Source of the DNA: JAZFYD01 sp036443405
Lineage (GTDB): Bacteria; Planctomycetota; PLA2
Assembly (NCBI GenBank): GCA_036443405.1
Contig: JAZFYD010000181.1
Location: 1 to 53,099, forward strand
Length of the DNA stretch: 53,099 bases
Direction of reading: 5' to 3'
The notes beneath the pieces were generated by a model. The model did no database searches. It was given only the letters and a program-made list of their open reading frames with translations, and was not told the origin of the DNA. Positions 33,901-41,683 of this stretch are shown here, piece by piece (within the stretch, counting starts at the first letter, position 1; every line of letters begins with the position of its first letter). Position numbers and translations under genes: made by a program.

Positions 33901-35169
33901 TCGTTCGAGTGCGCACGGCAATTCCTGGAGGAACAGGGCGACCGGCGCGCACTGGCGTTCGCATCCGTCGCGCTGGGTGGGCTTGCGCTGCGCCGCGGCC
34001 GTGTCCCGGAAGCGGAGCGCCATTGGGAACGTGCCGATTCGTTGGCCCGCGAAACCGGCAACGAGTTGGCGGCCGTCCGCGCGGTCTTGCTGCACGGCCA
34101 CTTAAAGCTCGCGCTCGGTGCGAGCGACGCACGCGCGGCGTTCAAGAGGGCCGAGGACGACGCGGTGCGTTTGGCGGATTCGCACAGCCGTGCGGAGGCT
34201 CTCGAAGGGCTCGCACTCGTGGACCTGGAGGACGGGTATCTGGATCGCGCGACCCAGCGCATTCAAAGGGCGTTGGATCTCTACTCGCGCATCGGTGACC
34301 GGCGAGGGTTGGCGCGCGCGCTCCTTCGTCACGGGGATGCGCAGCAGGCGGGCGGCCGAAGCGATCGTGCGCTCCGCGATTTGCGCCGCGCACAGCGCGT
34401 GTTCGAAGAGATGGGTCACAAAGAGGGGGCGGCGATCGCGCGGTTGCGCATCGGGGATCTGATGCGGCGCCGCGGCAAGGTGACCGCTGCGGTGCAGGAA
34501 CTCGCGATCGCGGCGGAGGCCTTGCAAAAGCTGAGGGCGCCCGACCGAATCCAGGCGCTTCGAATTCTCGGTGCCGCCCTCGCGGACGGCGGGCACGTGC
34601 GCGCCGCCCGGTTGTCGCTGGCGCGCGCCGATCGCCTGGACCATTCCGGCGTGCCGCGGCGGAGCCATCGCGTGCAGAGCCGGGCGCTGCGCGCGGAGAT
34701 GTATGAGGCAACCGGCGACCTGCAACGCGCGCGGATCTGGGCGAAACGCGCGCTCCTTCACTGCCGTCGCGCCGTCGGCCACACCGCTCGAATCCGCGCC
34801 AACTTGGCGGCGGCTAAAGTCCTGCTGCGCGGTGGGGATTTGGACGCGGCCCGCCGTCGGGCAGAGATCGGCCACGCGTTTTCCCTCGAAGAGGGCGACA
34901 TGCTCGGTGTGGCCCATGGCGAGCGAATCCTGATGGAGATTGCGGCGCTCGCGGGGCGCGTCGAGGAGGTCAGGGAGCGTGCGCACCGTGCGGCCCGGGC
35001 CTACACCATGCGCCCCGACAGCGGCGCCGACCCGGCAAGGCTGATGGCCGGGCTCGCCCGCGGCCTGCAAAAGGTGCAGCCGGAGCGGGCGAAGCGATAT
35101 CGGCGGGTGGCCCGGCGCTGCTATGACAGGCTGGGTTCCTGGGGCCATCGCGATGAGATGGAGCGTTGA
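31000..35169 (+). CDS. Ser/Thr protein kinase fused to STAND-type ATPase and TPR array
   Basis: 1389 residues from GTG 31000. The N-terminal kinase (about 15-280) has G-loop GGGMGV (24-29), Lys45, HRDLKPSN (Asp146), DFGLA (Asp164) and MAPEQL, so it should be active. A beta-rich section (about 300-405) follows. A P-loop NTPase starts at LLGRDAEQARVERLL with Walker A GETGSGKSR (448-456), in the AAA_16/STAND style. The remaining about 500 residues are helical repeats of TPR type (for example YTRLGRIHQARGEYDRAVHSF). No transmembrane segment is seen, so it is cytoplasmic. It lies 91 bp upstream of an RsbW-like gene and a SpoIIE phosphatase, suggesting a signalling module. Start choice is moderately secure. 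Confidence 0.87.
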   Translation: MDIATIFQPGDRLFDRYLIRSVFGGGMGVLYAVVDEHTGRSYAVKTMKPAQTSDETIVSGFIDQARTWIDLDRHENLVQALWLETDAADVPHLFLEFVDGPDIERLLIDGPLPLNRCLDLAMQCAAGMAYAHAKPLQTGVGLVHRDLKPSNLLLAAGDVLKVADFGLAKIFKPRSPAPRTAEGGGTLAYMAPEQLRSAETTDGRADIYAFGLVLYEMLTGANPLQADNVQDQIQRVLARTPPLLTDVPPAVEALVARCIAKDPDERPRDFHEVLGHLAAAARGVEYAWHIDPDSVAPPRAGLAATATEPQLRPRRPRVGQPFAVEIEVHGDLGPGPVEVTWQLPETPGLRVLSPGRRARLSVEAGGGVRLNLRVQAVGDDEGAFEIPPSWLELAGPTRKQRVEVAATSVEVAYAFQLPLLGRDAEQARVERLLVRATSCESSALLVTGETGSGKSRLLVAAERRAAERGLRVVEAHAEERGFRPMRLIHDAARELLGVPHGDVKHRATARRIAAAVRGLLGDDDAGVRYFTDLLLGDPALENEAPRAHRWYSLLRAAAQREPILLILDQVQRSDPAAIRILLHAIEQAHADRLPVCFILGAATGETDDKSAEAQLLDGWRELAERGVEVESVALQSLGAHDTARLLDEVFPGHGFAEEAPWLAPAIFEQSGGNLAHLTEIFRSLRLGEGSPIRRTDGQWRLDAAFTPERMEEFLPGEFDDVLRGRLARLPADARAVLDVCALAGQEFDVEVVRRAVKEPTRRAAGTTVQRLELALQELEAADWIVPAHRRPDRALDRYRFRTAAVSAWMERFLAKNDTDRARLIHHALAEAMLVVYEGERRVRRALKIARHLRKGGATLRSLQFTLVGCERLLSLQLPERARQTLLEAKPLLDLEEVSRAEHRQFLYLYGSACEGAGDYADAYEALTEFVEALTESDTVIDTRSLARAYTRLGRIHQARGEYDRAVHSFECARQFLEEQGDRRALAFASVALGGLALRRGRVPEAERHWERADSLARETGNELAAVRAVLLHGHLKLALGASDARAAFKRAEDDAVRLADSHSRAEALEGLALVDLEDGYLDRATQRIQRALDLYSRIGDRRGLARALLRHGDAQQAGGRSDRALRDLRRAQRVFEEMGHKEGAAIARLRIGDLMRRRGKVTAAVQELAIAAEALQKLRAPDRIQALRILGAALADGGHVRAARLSLARADRLDHSGVPRRSHRVQSRALRAEMYEATGDLQRARIWAKRALLHCRRAVGHTARIRANLAAAKVLLRGGDLDAARRRAEIGHAFSLEEGDMLGVAHGERILMEIAALAGRVEEVRERAHRAARAYTMRPDSGADPARLMAGLARGLQKVQPERAKRYRRVARRCYDRLGSWGHRDEMER

Positions 35170-35216
35170 AACTGCGCATCCAGGCCGGTTCGGAGCAAGG
35201 CCGAGAGCCCTGAGGC

Positions 35217-35245
35217 TTGAGCCGACCCCGGTCAGTCGATACCAT
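35217..35245 (+). promoter_or_regulatory. Candidate sigma70-type promoter upstream of the RsbW-like gene
   Basis: TTGAGC (35217-35222), a 17-bp spacer and TACCAT (35240-35245) are placed 15 nt before ATG 35261. This would give the anti-sigma/phosphatase pair its own promoter independent of the large kinase gene. Confidence 0.4.
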
Positions 35246-35260
35246 CCCCCAGCCGATTCC

Positions 35261-35707
35261 ATGGGATCTCAAGACACCAAGTTGAGCGACAGCGAGATTT
35301 CGATCTCCCTGACCGCCAATCTCCGACTGGTCAGGCCGCTTCGCCACTTTCTCACGGCGCTGTGTTCGCTGGCCAAGTATTCCGAGGAGGAGCGGGACAC
35401 GCTCGCACTGGTGGTGACGGAGGTCCTGAACAACTCCATCGAGCATGGCTGCACCGAACCCTCAGACGAAGTGAAACTCTCGTTTCTCGTTCAGCCGGAC
35501 CGCTTCCAATTCGAAGTCTCCGATGCCGGGCGCGGCGGGCCGAAGTTTGCGGAAACCGCGCTCGAGCGCGCCAAGAAGATGCCCGGGTTGGAGGAGCCTC
35601 GCGGCCGCGGCCTCTATCTGATCCGCAGCTACATGGACGTGATGGAAGTAACTTTCACCGAAGACACCGGTACACGGGTCTTCATCAGCAAGTCGAGAAC
35701 ACCGTGA
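35261..35707 (+). CDS. RsbW/SpoIIAB-like ATP-binding protein (anti-sigma/partner-switch kinase)
   Basis: 148 residues from ATG 35261; the frame is open further upstream but that extension overlaps the previous gene. It has a GHKL ATPase fold: N-box VVTEVLNNSIEHG (Asn57-Asn58), G1 box SDAGRGG and G2 box RGRGLYLIRSYMD. Such proteins bind and inhibit a sigma factor or other target and phosphorylate a STAS antagonist. The stop overlaps the GTG of the SpoIIE phosphatase gene (GTGA), a classical RsbW-RsbU pairing. No STAS protein is encoded in the window, so the partner is elsewhere or different. Confidence 0.85.
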   Translation: MGSQDTKLSDSEISISLTANLRLVRPLRHFLTALCSLAKYSEEERDTLALVVTEVLNNSIEHGCTEPSDEVKLSFLVQPDRFQFEVSDAGRGGPKFAETALERAKKMPGLEEPRGRGLYLIRSYMDVMEVTFTEDTGTRVFISKSRTP

Positions 35708-36999
35708 CGCAGAGTTGGGCCACCGCGCAAACAGGCTTTCTCACCGGAGACCGGGAGAAGGACGCCCGAAATGTCGCCATCCTCCTCGACACCATTGCCG
35801 AGGTCACCAAGAACCAGGATCTCGACGACCTCTTCCGGTCGATCGTGAACAAGGCGATCGCGATCACGAGCGCCGAGCGAGGGCTCCTGCTCCTGCAAAA
35901 CGAGTCGGGCGAACTCGAGATCAAGGTCGCGCGCGACAAACTCGGGAACGCGTTGCCGACCAACGCGAAGTACTCGACGTCGATCCCGAAGAAGGTCTTC
36001 GAGTCCGGCAAAGCCGAGACTCTGATGGACGCGGCGGGGGGCGGAGACGTCGCGCTCGGCCAGTCCATTCTCGACCTGCGCCTATTGTCCGTCATGTGCG
36101 CTCCGCTGACGACGGCCGAGAAGACGATCGGCGTCCTCTACGTCGACAGCCGCGCGACCGCCAAAGGTTTCGCACAGGGTGATCTCGAGCTGTTCAAGAC
36201 GCTCGGGTCGCAGTGCGGCCAGGCGATTCAAAACGCGTCGCTCGTGCGCTCGTATCTCGAAAAGCAGCGCATGGAAGCGTCCCTGCACATCGCCAAGGAC
36301 ATCCAGGCGGGAATGCTGCCCACCGAAGGGATCGAGCGTCCGAAGTTCGAGATCGCCGGATTCAACCGTCCGTGCGAGGAGACCGGCGGCGATTACTTCG
36401 ACTACATCACGCTGCCGAAACGCAAGCTGGGCCTCGTCATCGGCGACGTGAGCGGCCACGGCATCGGCGCGGCGCTGTTCATGGCGACCGCCCGCTCGCT
36501 TCTGCGCGCGTTCACCCATAAGGGCGGCACGCCGGCAGAAGTAGTGCGGGACATGAACCGCTTCCTCGAGAGCGACATGCCCTCGGGTTCCTTCATGACG
36601 CTGTTCTACGGCGAACTGGACACGAAAACCGGCGCGTTCCGGTTCGCGAATGCCGGCCACAACCCGGCGATCGTCTTCCGCAAGGCGACCGGATCGTTCG
36701 AGGAGCTGAGCAAGACCGGCCCCGGCCTCGGCATCATCGAAGGGGTCGACTACCGCATCGGAGAGATCGAGCCGCTCAGGAAGGGCGACATCCTGCTGCT
36801 CTACACCGACGGCCTGCCCGAGGCGATGAGCCCGGAGAAGGAGCTGTTCGAGATGGACCGGGTCATGAACCTGGTGGCCGGCCTCCAGGAGCGACCGGCA
36901 GGCGAGATCGTCAACCAACTCGTGCGCGCGGTGACCGAGTTCCGCAAGGTCGACATGTTCGAGGACGATCTCACCCTCATGGTGACGAAGGGCACGTAG
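35704..36999 (+). CDS. GAF-domain SpoIIE/RsbU-type protein serine phosphatase
   Basis: 431 residues from GTG 35704, overlapping the previous TGA. A GAF sensor domain occupies about 30-185 (IVNKAIAITSAERGLLLLQN; VLYVDSRATAKGFAQGD). A short coiled coil leads into the PPM/SpoIIE phosphatase (about 215-430), with metal-binding acidic residues in GGDYFDY, GDVSGHGIGAALFMA, LLLYTDGLPEAM and FEDDLTLMV. It probably dephosphorylates a STAS antagonist and so counteracts the RsbW-like partner encoded just upstream. Its stop is followed 11 nt later by the third copy of the covarying hairpin repeat. Confidence 0.9.
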   Translation: MTQSWATAQTGFLTGDREKDARNVAILLDTIAEVTKNQDLDDLFRSIVNKAIAITSAERGLLLLQNESGELEIKVARDKLGNALPTNAKYSTSIPKKVFESGKAETLMDAAGGGDVALGQSILDLRLLSVMCAPLTTAEKTIGVLYVDSRATAKGFAQGDLELFKTLGSQCGQAIQNASLVRSYLEKQRMEASLHIAKDIQAGMLPTEGIERPKFEIAGFNRPCEETGGDYFDYITLPKRKLGLVIGDVSGHGIGAALFMATARSLLRAFTHKGGTPAEVVRDMNRFLESDMPSGSFMTLFYGELDTKTGAFRFANAGHNPAIVFRKATGSFEELSKTGPGLGIIEGVDYRIGEIEPLRKGDILLLYTDGLPEAMSPEKELFEMDRVMNLVAGLQERPAGEIVNQLVRAVTEFRKVDMFEDDLTLMVTKGT

Positions 37000-37010
37000 C
37001 GTGTTTCTGG

Positions 37011-37080
37011 CCCAACGCCTGACGGCGTTGGAGCGGCGGGATTTGCACCGCGGGTTGGCCCAGCGGCGGGCTTGCCCGCC
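37011..37080. repeat. Hairpin repeat copy plus second stem-loop after the phosphatase gene
   Basis: CCCAACGCC-TGAC-GGCGTTGGAGC (37011-37034) is the same palindromic element as at 8018-8041, with one base pair inverted in each arm. It is followed by GGCGGGC-TT-GCCCGCC (37065-37080). The flank GTGTTTCTGG resembles GTGTCTTTGG after rpmA. No T-run follows. Confidence 0.7.
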
Positions 37081-37130
37081 ATGGCCCGCGGAAGCAGGCG
37101 GCGGCGGGATTCCCAATTACAATGCGCCGA

Positions 37131-38489
37131 ATGCGTCGTCTACGTCCCCTTTTGCTCGGACTCGCTATCGTTCTGGCCGTTGGACTTGGTCTCGCTCTGG
37201 CCGCCCGTGGCGGGCCGGAGTTGGAGATCGAGGTCGTAGGCCTGTCGGCCGAGGATCGGGTGCTCGATCTGGGCACGCGATCGCCCAAAGTCGCGATCCA
37301 ACACGAGTTGAACGTGCGGTCGTTTTCCGGAAAGCGCATCCGGCTCGAAGCGCGCCTCGAGGACGGCCACCCCGAAGGGATGAAGATCGTCCTGGACGGC
37401 CACACCGATCTCTTGCCGCAAGGACAGGGGAAGTTGCGCCTCGCCATCGAGTGCCCCTCGACGGTCGGCCCGTACAAGACCAAGGCGGTGATCTTCTCGA
37501 AGGATCTGCCGGGCTGGGAACTCGTGTACGAGGTCAAGGGCATCAACGAACCGCGCAAGATCCGCGGCGCGTCGCCCGAATTCAATCCAAGACGCGTGCA
37601 ACTCGGCAACGTGCGGCCGGGAACGCAACACGACATATCGTTTTCCATCCGCAACATCGGGTCGGACGACCTGGTCATCAGCGAATGGCATCTAACGGAA
37701 AAAAAGGAGATCCGTCTCTACAAAGTGGGACCCGGTGATCTCATCGTGCCCGGCGGTGTTCAGCAGGTTAACGGAAAGGTCATGTCGCCCGCCCGTCCGG
37801 GGCCGTTCACGATCCCGATCAAGATGGATACGAACGCGCGTCTCGGCCCCAAGAAGACCTTCTTCATCGTCGGGACGGTCGTACCGCGGTACCGGGCGGA
37901 GCCGGCGCGTGTGTTGCAGCGGCGAACGGTGCGCGCGCGGAGACCGGAGTTTCGGATCCGGCTGATCGCGGATGACGGCGAACCCCCGTTCTCCGTGGGT
38001 TCAATCGAAAACCTCGGTCGCTATCTCGAGGAGCTATCGCGCGGATCGGATGGACCCGCGGCGTCCCAGACGTTGAAACTCCGCCTCGCGTCGTCGGCGC
38101 CCATCGGCCCGGCGCGGTTCACCATCGCGGTGAAGTTGGCCCCCGGCGGCGAGATCGTGCACATCCCCTTCGAGTTCGAGATCGTGCGTAGCATCGTCGC
38201 GCACCCGACACGCATCAACTTCGGCAAGACGGCGAACGGCGCCCGGCCGGAAAGAGAACTGCGTCTTCTGCGCCTGGTCGGCGGTGCGTTCAGGGTCACG
38301 AGCGCTGTATCTCGCGATGGCAAATTCGAGGTGAAGGTCGTGCAGGCGGGCAACATGCCGCCGCGCATTCTCGTGCGCCCCGCGGCGGGTCTGCCGTCGG
38401 GCATCACGTCGGACCAAATCCTCGTCGAGACGGACGATCCCGACACTCCCAAGCTGATCGTCGATGCCAACGTCGAAGTCCTGAAGTGA
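37131..38489 (+). CDS. Membrane-anchored protein with DUF1573-like Ig domains
   Basis: 452 residues from ATG 37131; the alternative ATG 37122 overlaps the TACAAT element that ends 7 nt before 37131. An N-terminal signal anchor (LLLGLAIVLAVGLGLALAA) is followed by repeated immunoglobulin-like beta sandwiches. The clearest is at about 155-205, starting SPEFNPRRVQLGNVRPGTQ and continuing FSIRNIGSDDLVIS, the DUF1573 pattern common in planctomycetes. Another is near residue 350 (IVAHPTRINFGKTANGARPERELRL). DUF1573 proteins usually have a Cys-Gly-Cys motif in this domain, which is absent here. Probably periplasmic. Function unknown; it lies between the phosphatase gene and a MITE-like element. Confidence 0.72.
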   Translation: MRRLRPLLLGLAIVLAVGLGLALAARGGPELEIEVVGLSAEDRVLDLGTRSPKVAIQHELNVRSFSGKRIRLEARLEDGHPEGMKIVLDGHTDLLPQGQGKLRLAIECPSTVGPYKTKAVIFSKDLPGWELVYEVKGINEPRKIRGASPEFNPRRVQLGNVRPGTQHDISFSIRNIGSDDLVISEWHLTEKKEIRLYKVGPGDLIVPGGVQQVNGKVMSPARPGPFTIPIKMDTNARLGPKKTFFIVGTVVPRYRAEPARVLQRRTVRARRPEFRIRLIADDGEPPFSVGSIENLGRYLEELSRGSDGPAASQTLKLRLASSAPIGPARFTIAVKLAPGGEIVHIPFEFEIVRSIVAHPTRINFGKTANGARPERELRLLRLVGGAFRVTSAVSRDGKFEVKVVQAGNMPPRILVRPAAGLPSGITSDQILVETDDPDTPKLIVDANVEVLK

Positions 38490-38516
38490 CGGTCAGTTCC
38501 TGACGACGAACGACGG

Positions 38517-38770
38517 CGAAGAAGAAGAGTTACCACAGCGGCACAGAGGGAACAGCCGAGATTCACGGAGGCGTTCCTGCGCTGAACCGGAGCTGGCCGG
38601 GAGAGTTCGAGGAATGAAAAAGGGGTGAAGGCGGCCGCGTCCGGCGCTCTTCCCTTTTATCTTCTTTCAGCTTTGCGGCACGCTCGTTCGGGGGCTGCGC
38701 GTTTTCGGAGAATCGCCTCCGTGAACCTCGGATCGGACCTCTGTGCCTCTGTGGTAACTCTTCCTCTTCG
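38517..38770. mobile_element. MITE-like element with 57-bp terminal inverted repeats
   Basis: Positions 38517-38573 and the reverse complement of 38714-38770 align without gaps, with 8 mismatches over 57 bp. Shared blocks include GAAGAGTTACCACAG, GGCACAGAGG and TTCACGGAGGCG. The total length is 254 bp. It carries no transposase; the interior has further weak self-complementarity (AAAAGGGG near 38617 with CCCTTTT near 38653). It fills the 319-bp gap between a gene end and the convergent kinase gene end. No target-site duplication is evident. Confidence 0.75.
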
Positions 38771-38808
38771 ATGGCGTGCGACCGCGCAACCAAACGTCAC
38801 ACGAGAGG

Positions 38809-41631
38809 TTACTTCTCGATCTCCGTCGCCGACATGGCGCAACGGAACCCGACATCGCTGAACGTGCGGTCGGCGGGCTGTTCGAGAAACGATGTCGAGA
38901 TCGCACGGAATCGAGGGAGGTCGTAGGAGCCGCCCTTGACGAGGGCGTCGCCGCTTCTGGCCGGGTCGTCCGTCCACTCGGCGACGTTTCCGGCCAGATC
39001 CAAAACGCCAAACGGCGAACGGTCGCGCGGGTAGGTTCCCGTCGGCGCGACCGATCCCGAGTCGGTGTTGCAAGCGGTCGGATCGAGCGTAGAGCCGAAC
39101 GGATAGTCGCGTGAGTCGACGCCCCGCGCCGCGTGCTCCCACTCCGGTGCGGTCGGCAGCCGCTTGCCGGCAAAGGCGGCGTAGGCCATCGCGTCGTGCA
39201 ACGAGATCCCGGTGACCGGGTGATTGCCGGCGCCCTCGCTGAACCTCCACCCGCTACGCTCGATCTGCGTCCACAGCGGAATCGGATCGCCGCCGGGGAG
39301 CTTGGATGCGATCCGGGGGACACGCAGCCGAGCTTCGCGGGGATCCAGAGTGTGCAGAAACGCCGCGTACTTTGCGTTTGACGTTTCGGTCCGGTCGATC
39401 AGGTACGACTCGAGGGTTACGCGGACCGGCCTGTCGCGAAAACGGGGATCGCCGTACTGCATCTCCTCGACGCCGCTAACCCACATCATCCCGGGCGGGA
39501 GCCTGTCGGGATCGAGCGGACAACGCAAGGTGATGCGGGCCGGCGCCGCCCGGGTCACCCGCACCGGCACGGAAACCTCGCGCTCGTGCTCCGGACGGCG
39601 GAAGAGGAACACGTAGGATCCCGGATCGAGATGGAAGTCGGTGCGCGCGAGCGGCACCTTGCCCAGAGCCTCGGCTTGATCCCAGGCCAGGGCGAAACCG
39701 CGCGCGTCGGCCGGTCGCACCAGCCGCACCTCGGCGCCCGCAGGAAAGTCCTCCAGGTGAACCACGCGCCGTCCCCGCAGCGCGCTCGCCAAATCCGTCA
39801 CCTCCTCGATGGACTCGTGTACGGGATACTCGGGCGGCAACCGCTTCAGGTCCGGCAGCACGCCCTTCTCGAGCAACGCCGCCGTCTCGGCCGCCTGCGT
39901 CTCGATCAACTCGAGCCGCCGCCGCGCGATGGCGCGGTCGCGAGCCGCCGTCGCGGAATCCAGTGCCTGGATCAAGGTCATCATGCGGTCGCGCACGGCG
40001 CGCGCATCCTCGATCTTCGGGAGCAGCGTTCCAAACGTCCGCGCGGCCGCCAGGAGATACTCCGCTTCCGTGTGATCGGCGCGCATCCGCAGGATGTGGT
40101 TGAGCAGATCGACCTGGCGGGACGGATCGTGCTCGCGTTTGACCCTGCGCATCAGGTCGGCGACCTGCTGGTCCGTTTGGCTCGATGACGCGAGCGCGTT
40201 GACGCCGAAAATCACGCCGAGAACCAACAGCACCATCGACGCCGCGATCACCGGCGCCCGGTTGCGCTTCAGGAATAAACGCGTGGAGTAGAGCGCCGCA
40301 CTCGAACGGGACAGAGTCAATGTGTACGCGCGCGCCGGCCGCCCCTCGAGATAGGACTGCACGTCGTTGGCGAAGTCGCCGGCGGTCGAGTACCGGTTCT
40401 CGGGTTCGACGGCCATCGCCTTGAGCACGATCGCCTTCAGGATCGGGTCCGTGTCCTCCGGCAGCGGAACGTACGCGCCCTCCTGTGCGTCGCGCAGGAC
40501 ATCCCGAAGCGTGCGAACCTCGCCCTGTTGCAACTCGACGGCCCGCGCCTCGTAAAACGCCGCCTCGTCTTGGTCGCCGCTTTCGCGGCAGCTCTCCGCG
40601 ATCTTCTTCAGGTTCGCGATACGTTTGTCGAGATTCACGCGGCGCAGATCGAGCGCGCGGCTGATGGGCGCGTCGTTGGTCAGGATGAAGTGCACAGCCG
40701 CCCCAAGCGCCCAGACGTCGCCTTGGGGTGACACGCCGCCTTTGGCCTGTTCCGGCGGCATGTAACGGAGCGTGCCCATCGCGAAGGGCTTGTCCTCGCC
40801 CTCCTTGATGCCCGACTCGATCGTTCCCGCGCGAAGGATGAGCCGGCCGCCGGTCTTCTTGATCACGTGGCAGATGCCGAAGTCGATCACGTACACGCGC
40901 AGGGTGCGCGCATCCACGATCACGTTTTCCGGTTTCAGATCGCGATGGATGATGCCGTGGCTTACGTTCGCGAACTCGACGGCTCGCGCGACGGGCAGCA
41001 CGACGTGACGCAACAGTGCTTCGGTTGAGTTGAGCGTCCGGAGGTACGGGTTGTATCCGAGGCGTCCCGCCTGGAACAAACTGACGACGGTCTCGAGCGT
41101 CGCCGGCTTGTGCAACAGCTCCATCGTGTAGTACGGCTTCCCGTCGACGTCCCCCTGATCGAAAATAGGCATCAGGTTGGGATGCTTCAGGTTCGCCTGC
41201 ACCTCCACCTCGCGCCGGAACCGCACACCGAAGTCGCTGTCCGCCGGACGGTGGAGGAGCTTGAGCGCGACGTAGCGGTTCGCGCCCGGCTCGAAGGCCT
41301 TGTAGACCGACGAGCTGCCACCGGTGTCGATCAGGTCCTCGATCTCGTACTTGCCGACGCGGGCCCCGCGGTGAAGCGGATCGCGCTCCTCGGATTCCTC
41401 CTCCAGGATCTCCTCGACCTCGGTCCGGAGGTCGCCGTCCTCCCAGACCACCGCGAAAGGGGTGCGGCACGCACCGCACGTGGCCCGGAATCGGAGCCCC
41501 GGCCGTTGGCGGAGTTCATCTTCAGGGACCTTGTATTTCTGGCCGCAGCGCGGGCAAAACGCTCGGCTCGGCGGTCGGTCTTGGCCCAGCACGGCCAAGA
41601 TGCTACCGAAATCCGTCCCATCCCAAGACAC
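38809..41631 (-). CDS. Membrane Ser/Thr kinase with N-terminal zinc ribbon and C-terminal FGE-sulfatase-like domain
   Basis: 940 residues from GTG 41631. Zinc ribbon CPRC (26-29) and CGAC (52-55), then a kinase at about 94-430 with Lys124, HRDLKPEN (Asp231), IDFGI (Asp250) and MPPEQA. The glycine loop DTGGSSSVYKA is slightly divergent. One transmembrane helix (about 460-480) follows. The periplasmic part has a coiled section, a PEGA-like beta unit (FPAGAEVRLVRP) and an FGE-sulfatase/SUMF1 domain from about 695 (MMWVSGVEEMQYG, then HPVTGISLHDAMAYAAF, RLPTAPEWEHAARG, FGVLDLAGNVAEW and VGFRCAM). This kinase-FGE fusion type is common in planctomycetes. The catalytic cysteines of true FGE are not recognisable, so the domain is likely binding or structural. 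Confidence 0.88.
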   Translation of the reverse strand: MSWDGTDFGSILAVLGQDRPPSRAFCPRCGQKYKVPEDELRQRPGLRFRATCGACRTPFAVVWEDGDLRTEVEEILEEESEERDPLHRGARVGKYEIEDLIDTGGSSSVYKAFEPGANRYVALKLLHRPADSDFGVRFRREVEVQANLKHPNLMPIFDQGDVDGKPYYTMELLHKPATLETVVSLFQAGRLGYNPYLRTLNSTEALLRHVVLPVARAVEFANVSHGIIHRDLKPENVIVDARTLRVYVIDFGICHVIKKTGGRLILRAGTIESGIKEGEDKPFAMGTLRYMPPEQAKGGVSPQGDVWALGAAVHFILTNDAPISRALDLRRVNLDKRIANLKKIAESCRESGDQDEAAFYEARAVELQQGEVRTLRDVLRDAQEGAYVPLPEDTDPILKAIVLKAMAVEPENRYSTAGDFANDVQSYLEGRPARAYTLTLSRSSAALYSTRLFLKRNRAPVIAASMVLLVLGVIFGVNALASSSQTDQQVADLMRRVKREHDPSRQVDLLNHILRMRADHTEAEYLLAAARTFGTLLPKIEDARAVRDRMMTLIQALDSATAARDRAIARRRLELIETQAAETAALLEKGVLPDLKRLPPEYPVHESIEEVTDLASALRGRRVVHLEDFPAGAEVRLVRPADARGFALAWDQAEALGKVPLARTDFHLDPGSYVFLFRRPEHEREVSVPVRVTRAAPARITLRCPLDPDRLPPGMMWVSGVEEMQYGDPRFRDRPVRVTLESYLIDRTETSNAKYAAFLHTLDPREARLRVPRIASKLPGGDPIPLWTQIERSGWRFSEGAGNHPVTGISLHDAMAYAAFAGKRLPTAPEWEHAARGVDSRDYPFGSTLDPTACNTDSGSVAPTGTYPRDRSPFGVLDLAGNVAEWTDDPARSGDALVKGGSYDLPRFRAISTSFLEQPADRTFSDVGFRCAMSATEIEK

Positions 41632-41683
41632 CCGAATCCTTGCCCGATTCCATGCACCCGTCGGGCGTGTCGATAAGAAACTG

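Noticed and set aside
38563..38793. Small minus-strand open frame inside the inverted-repeat element
   Set aside because: It runs through the terminal repeat, has no ribosome-binding site and no recognisable protein; treated as non-coding.
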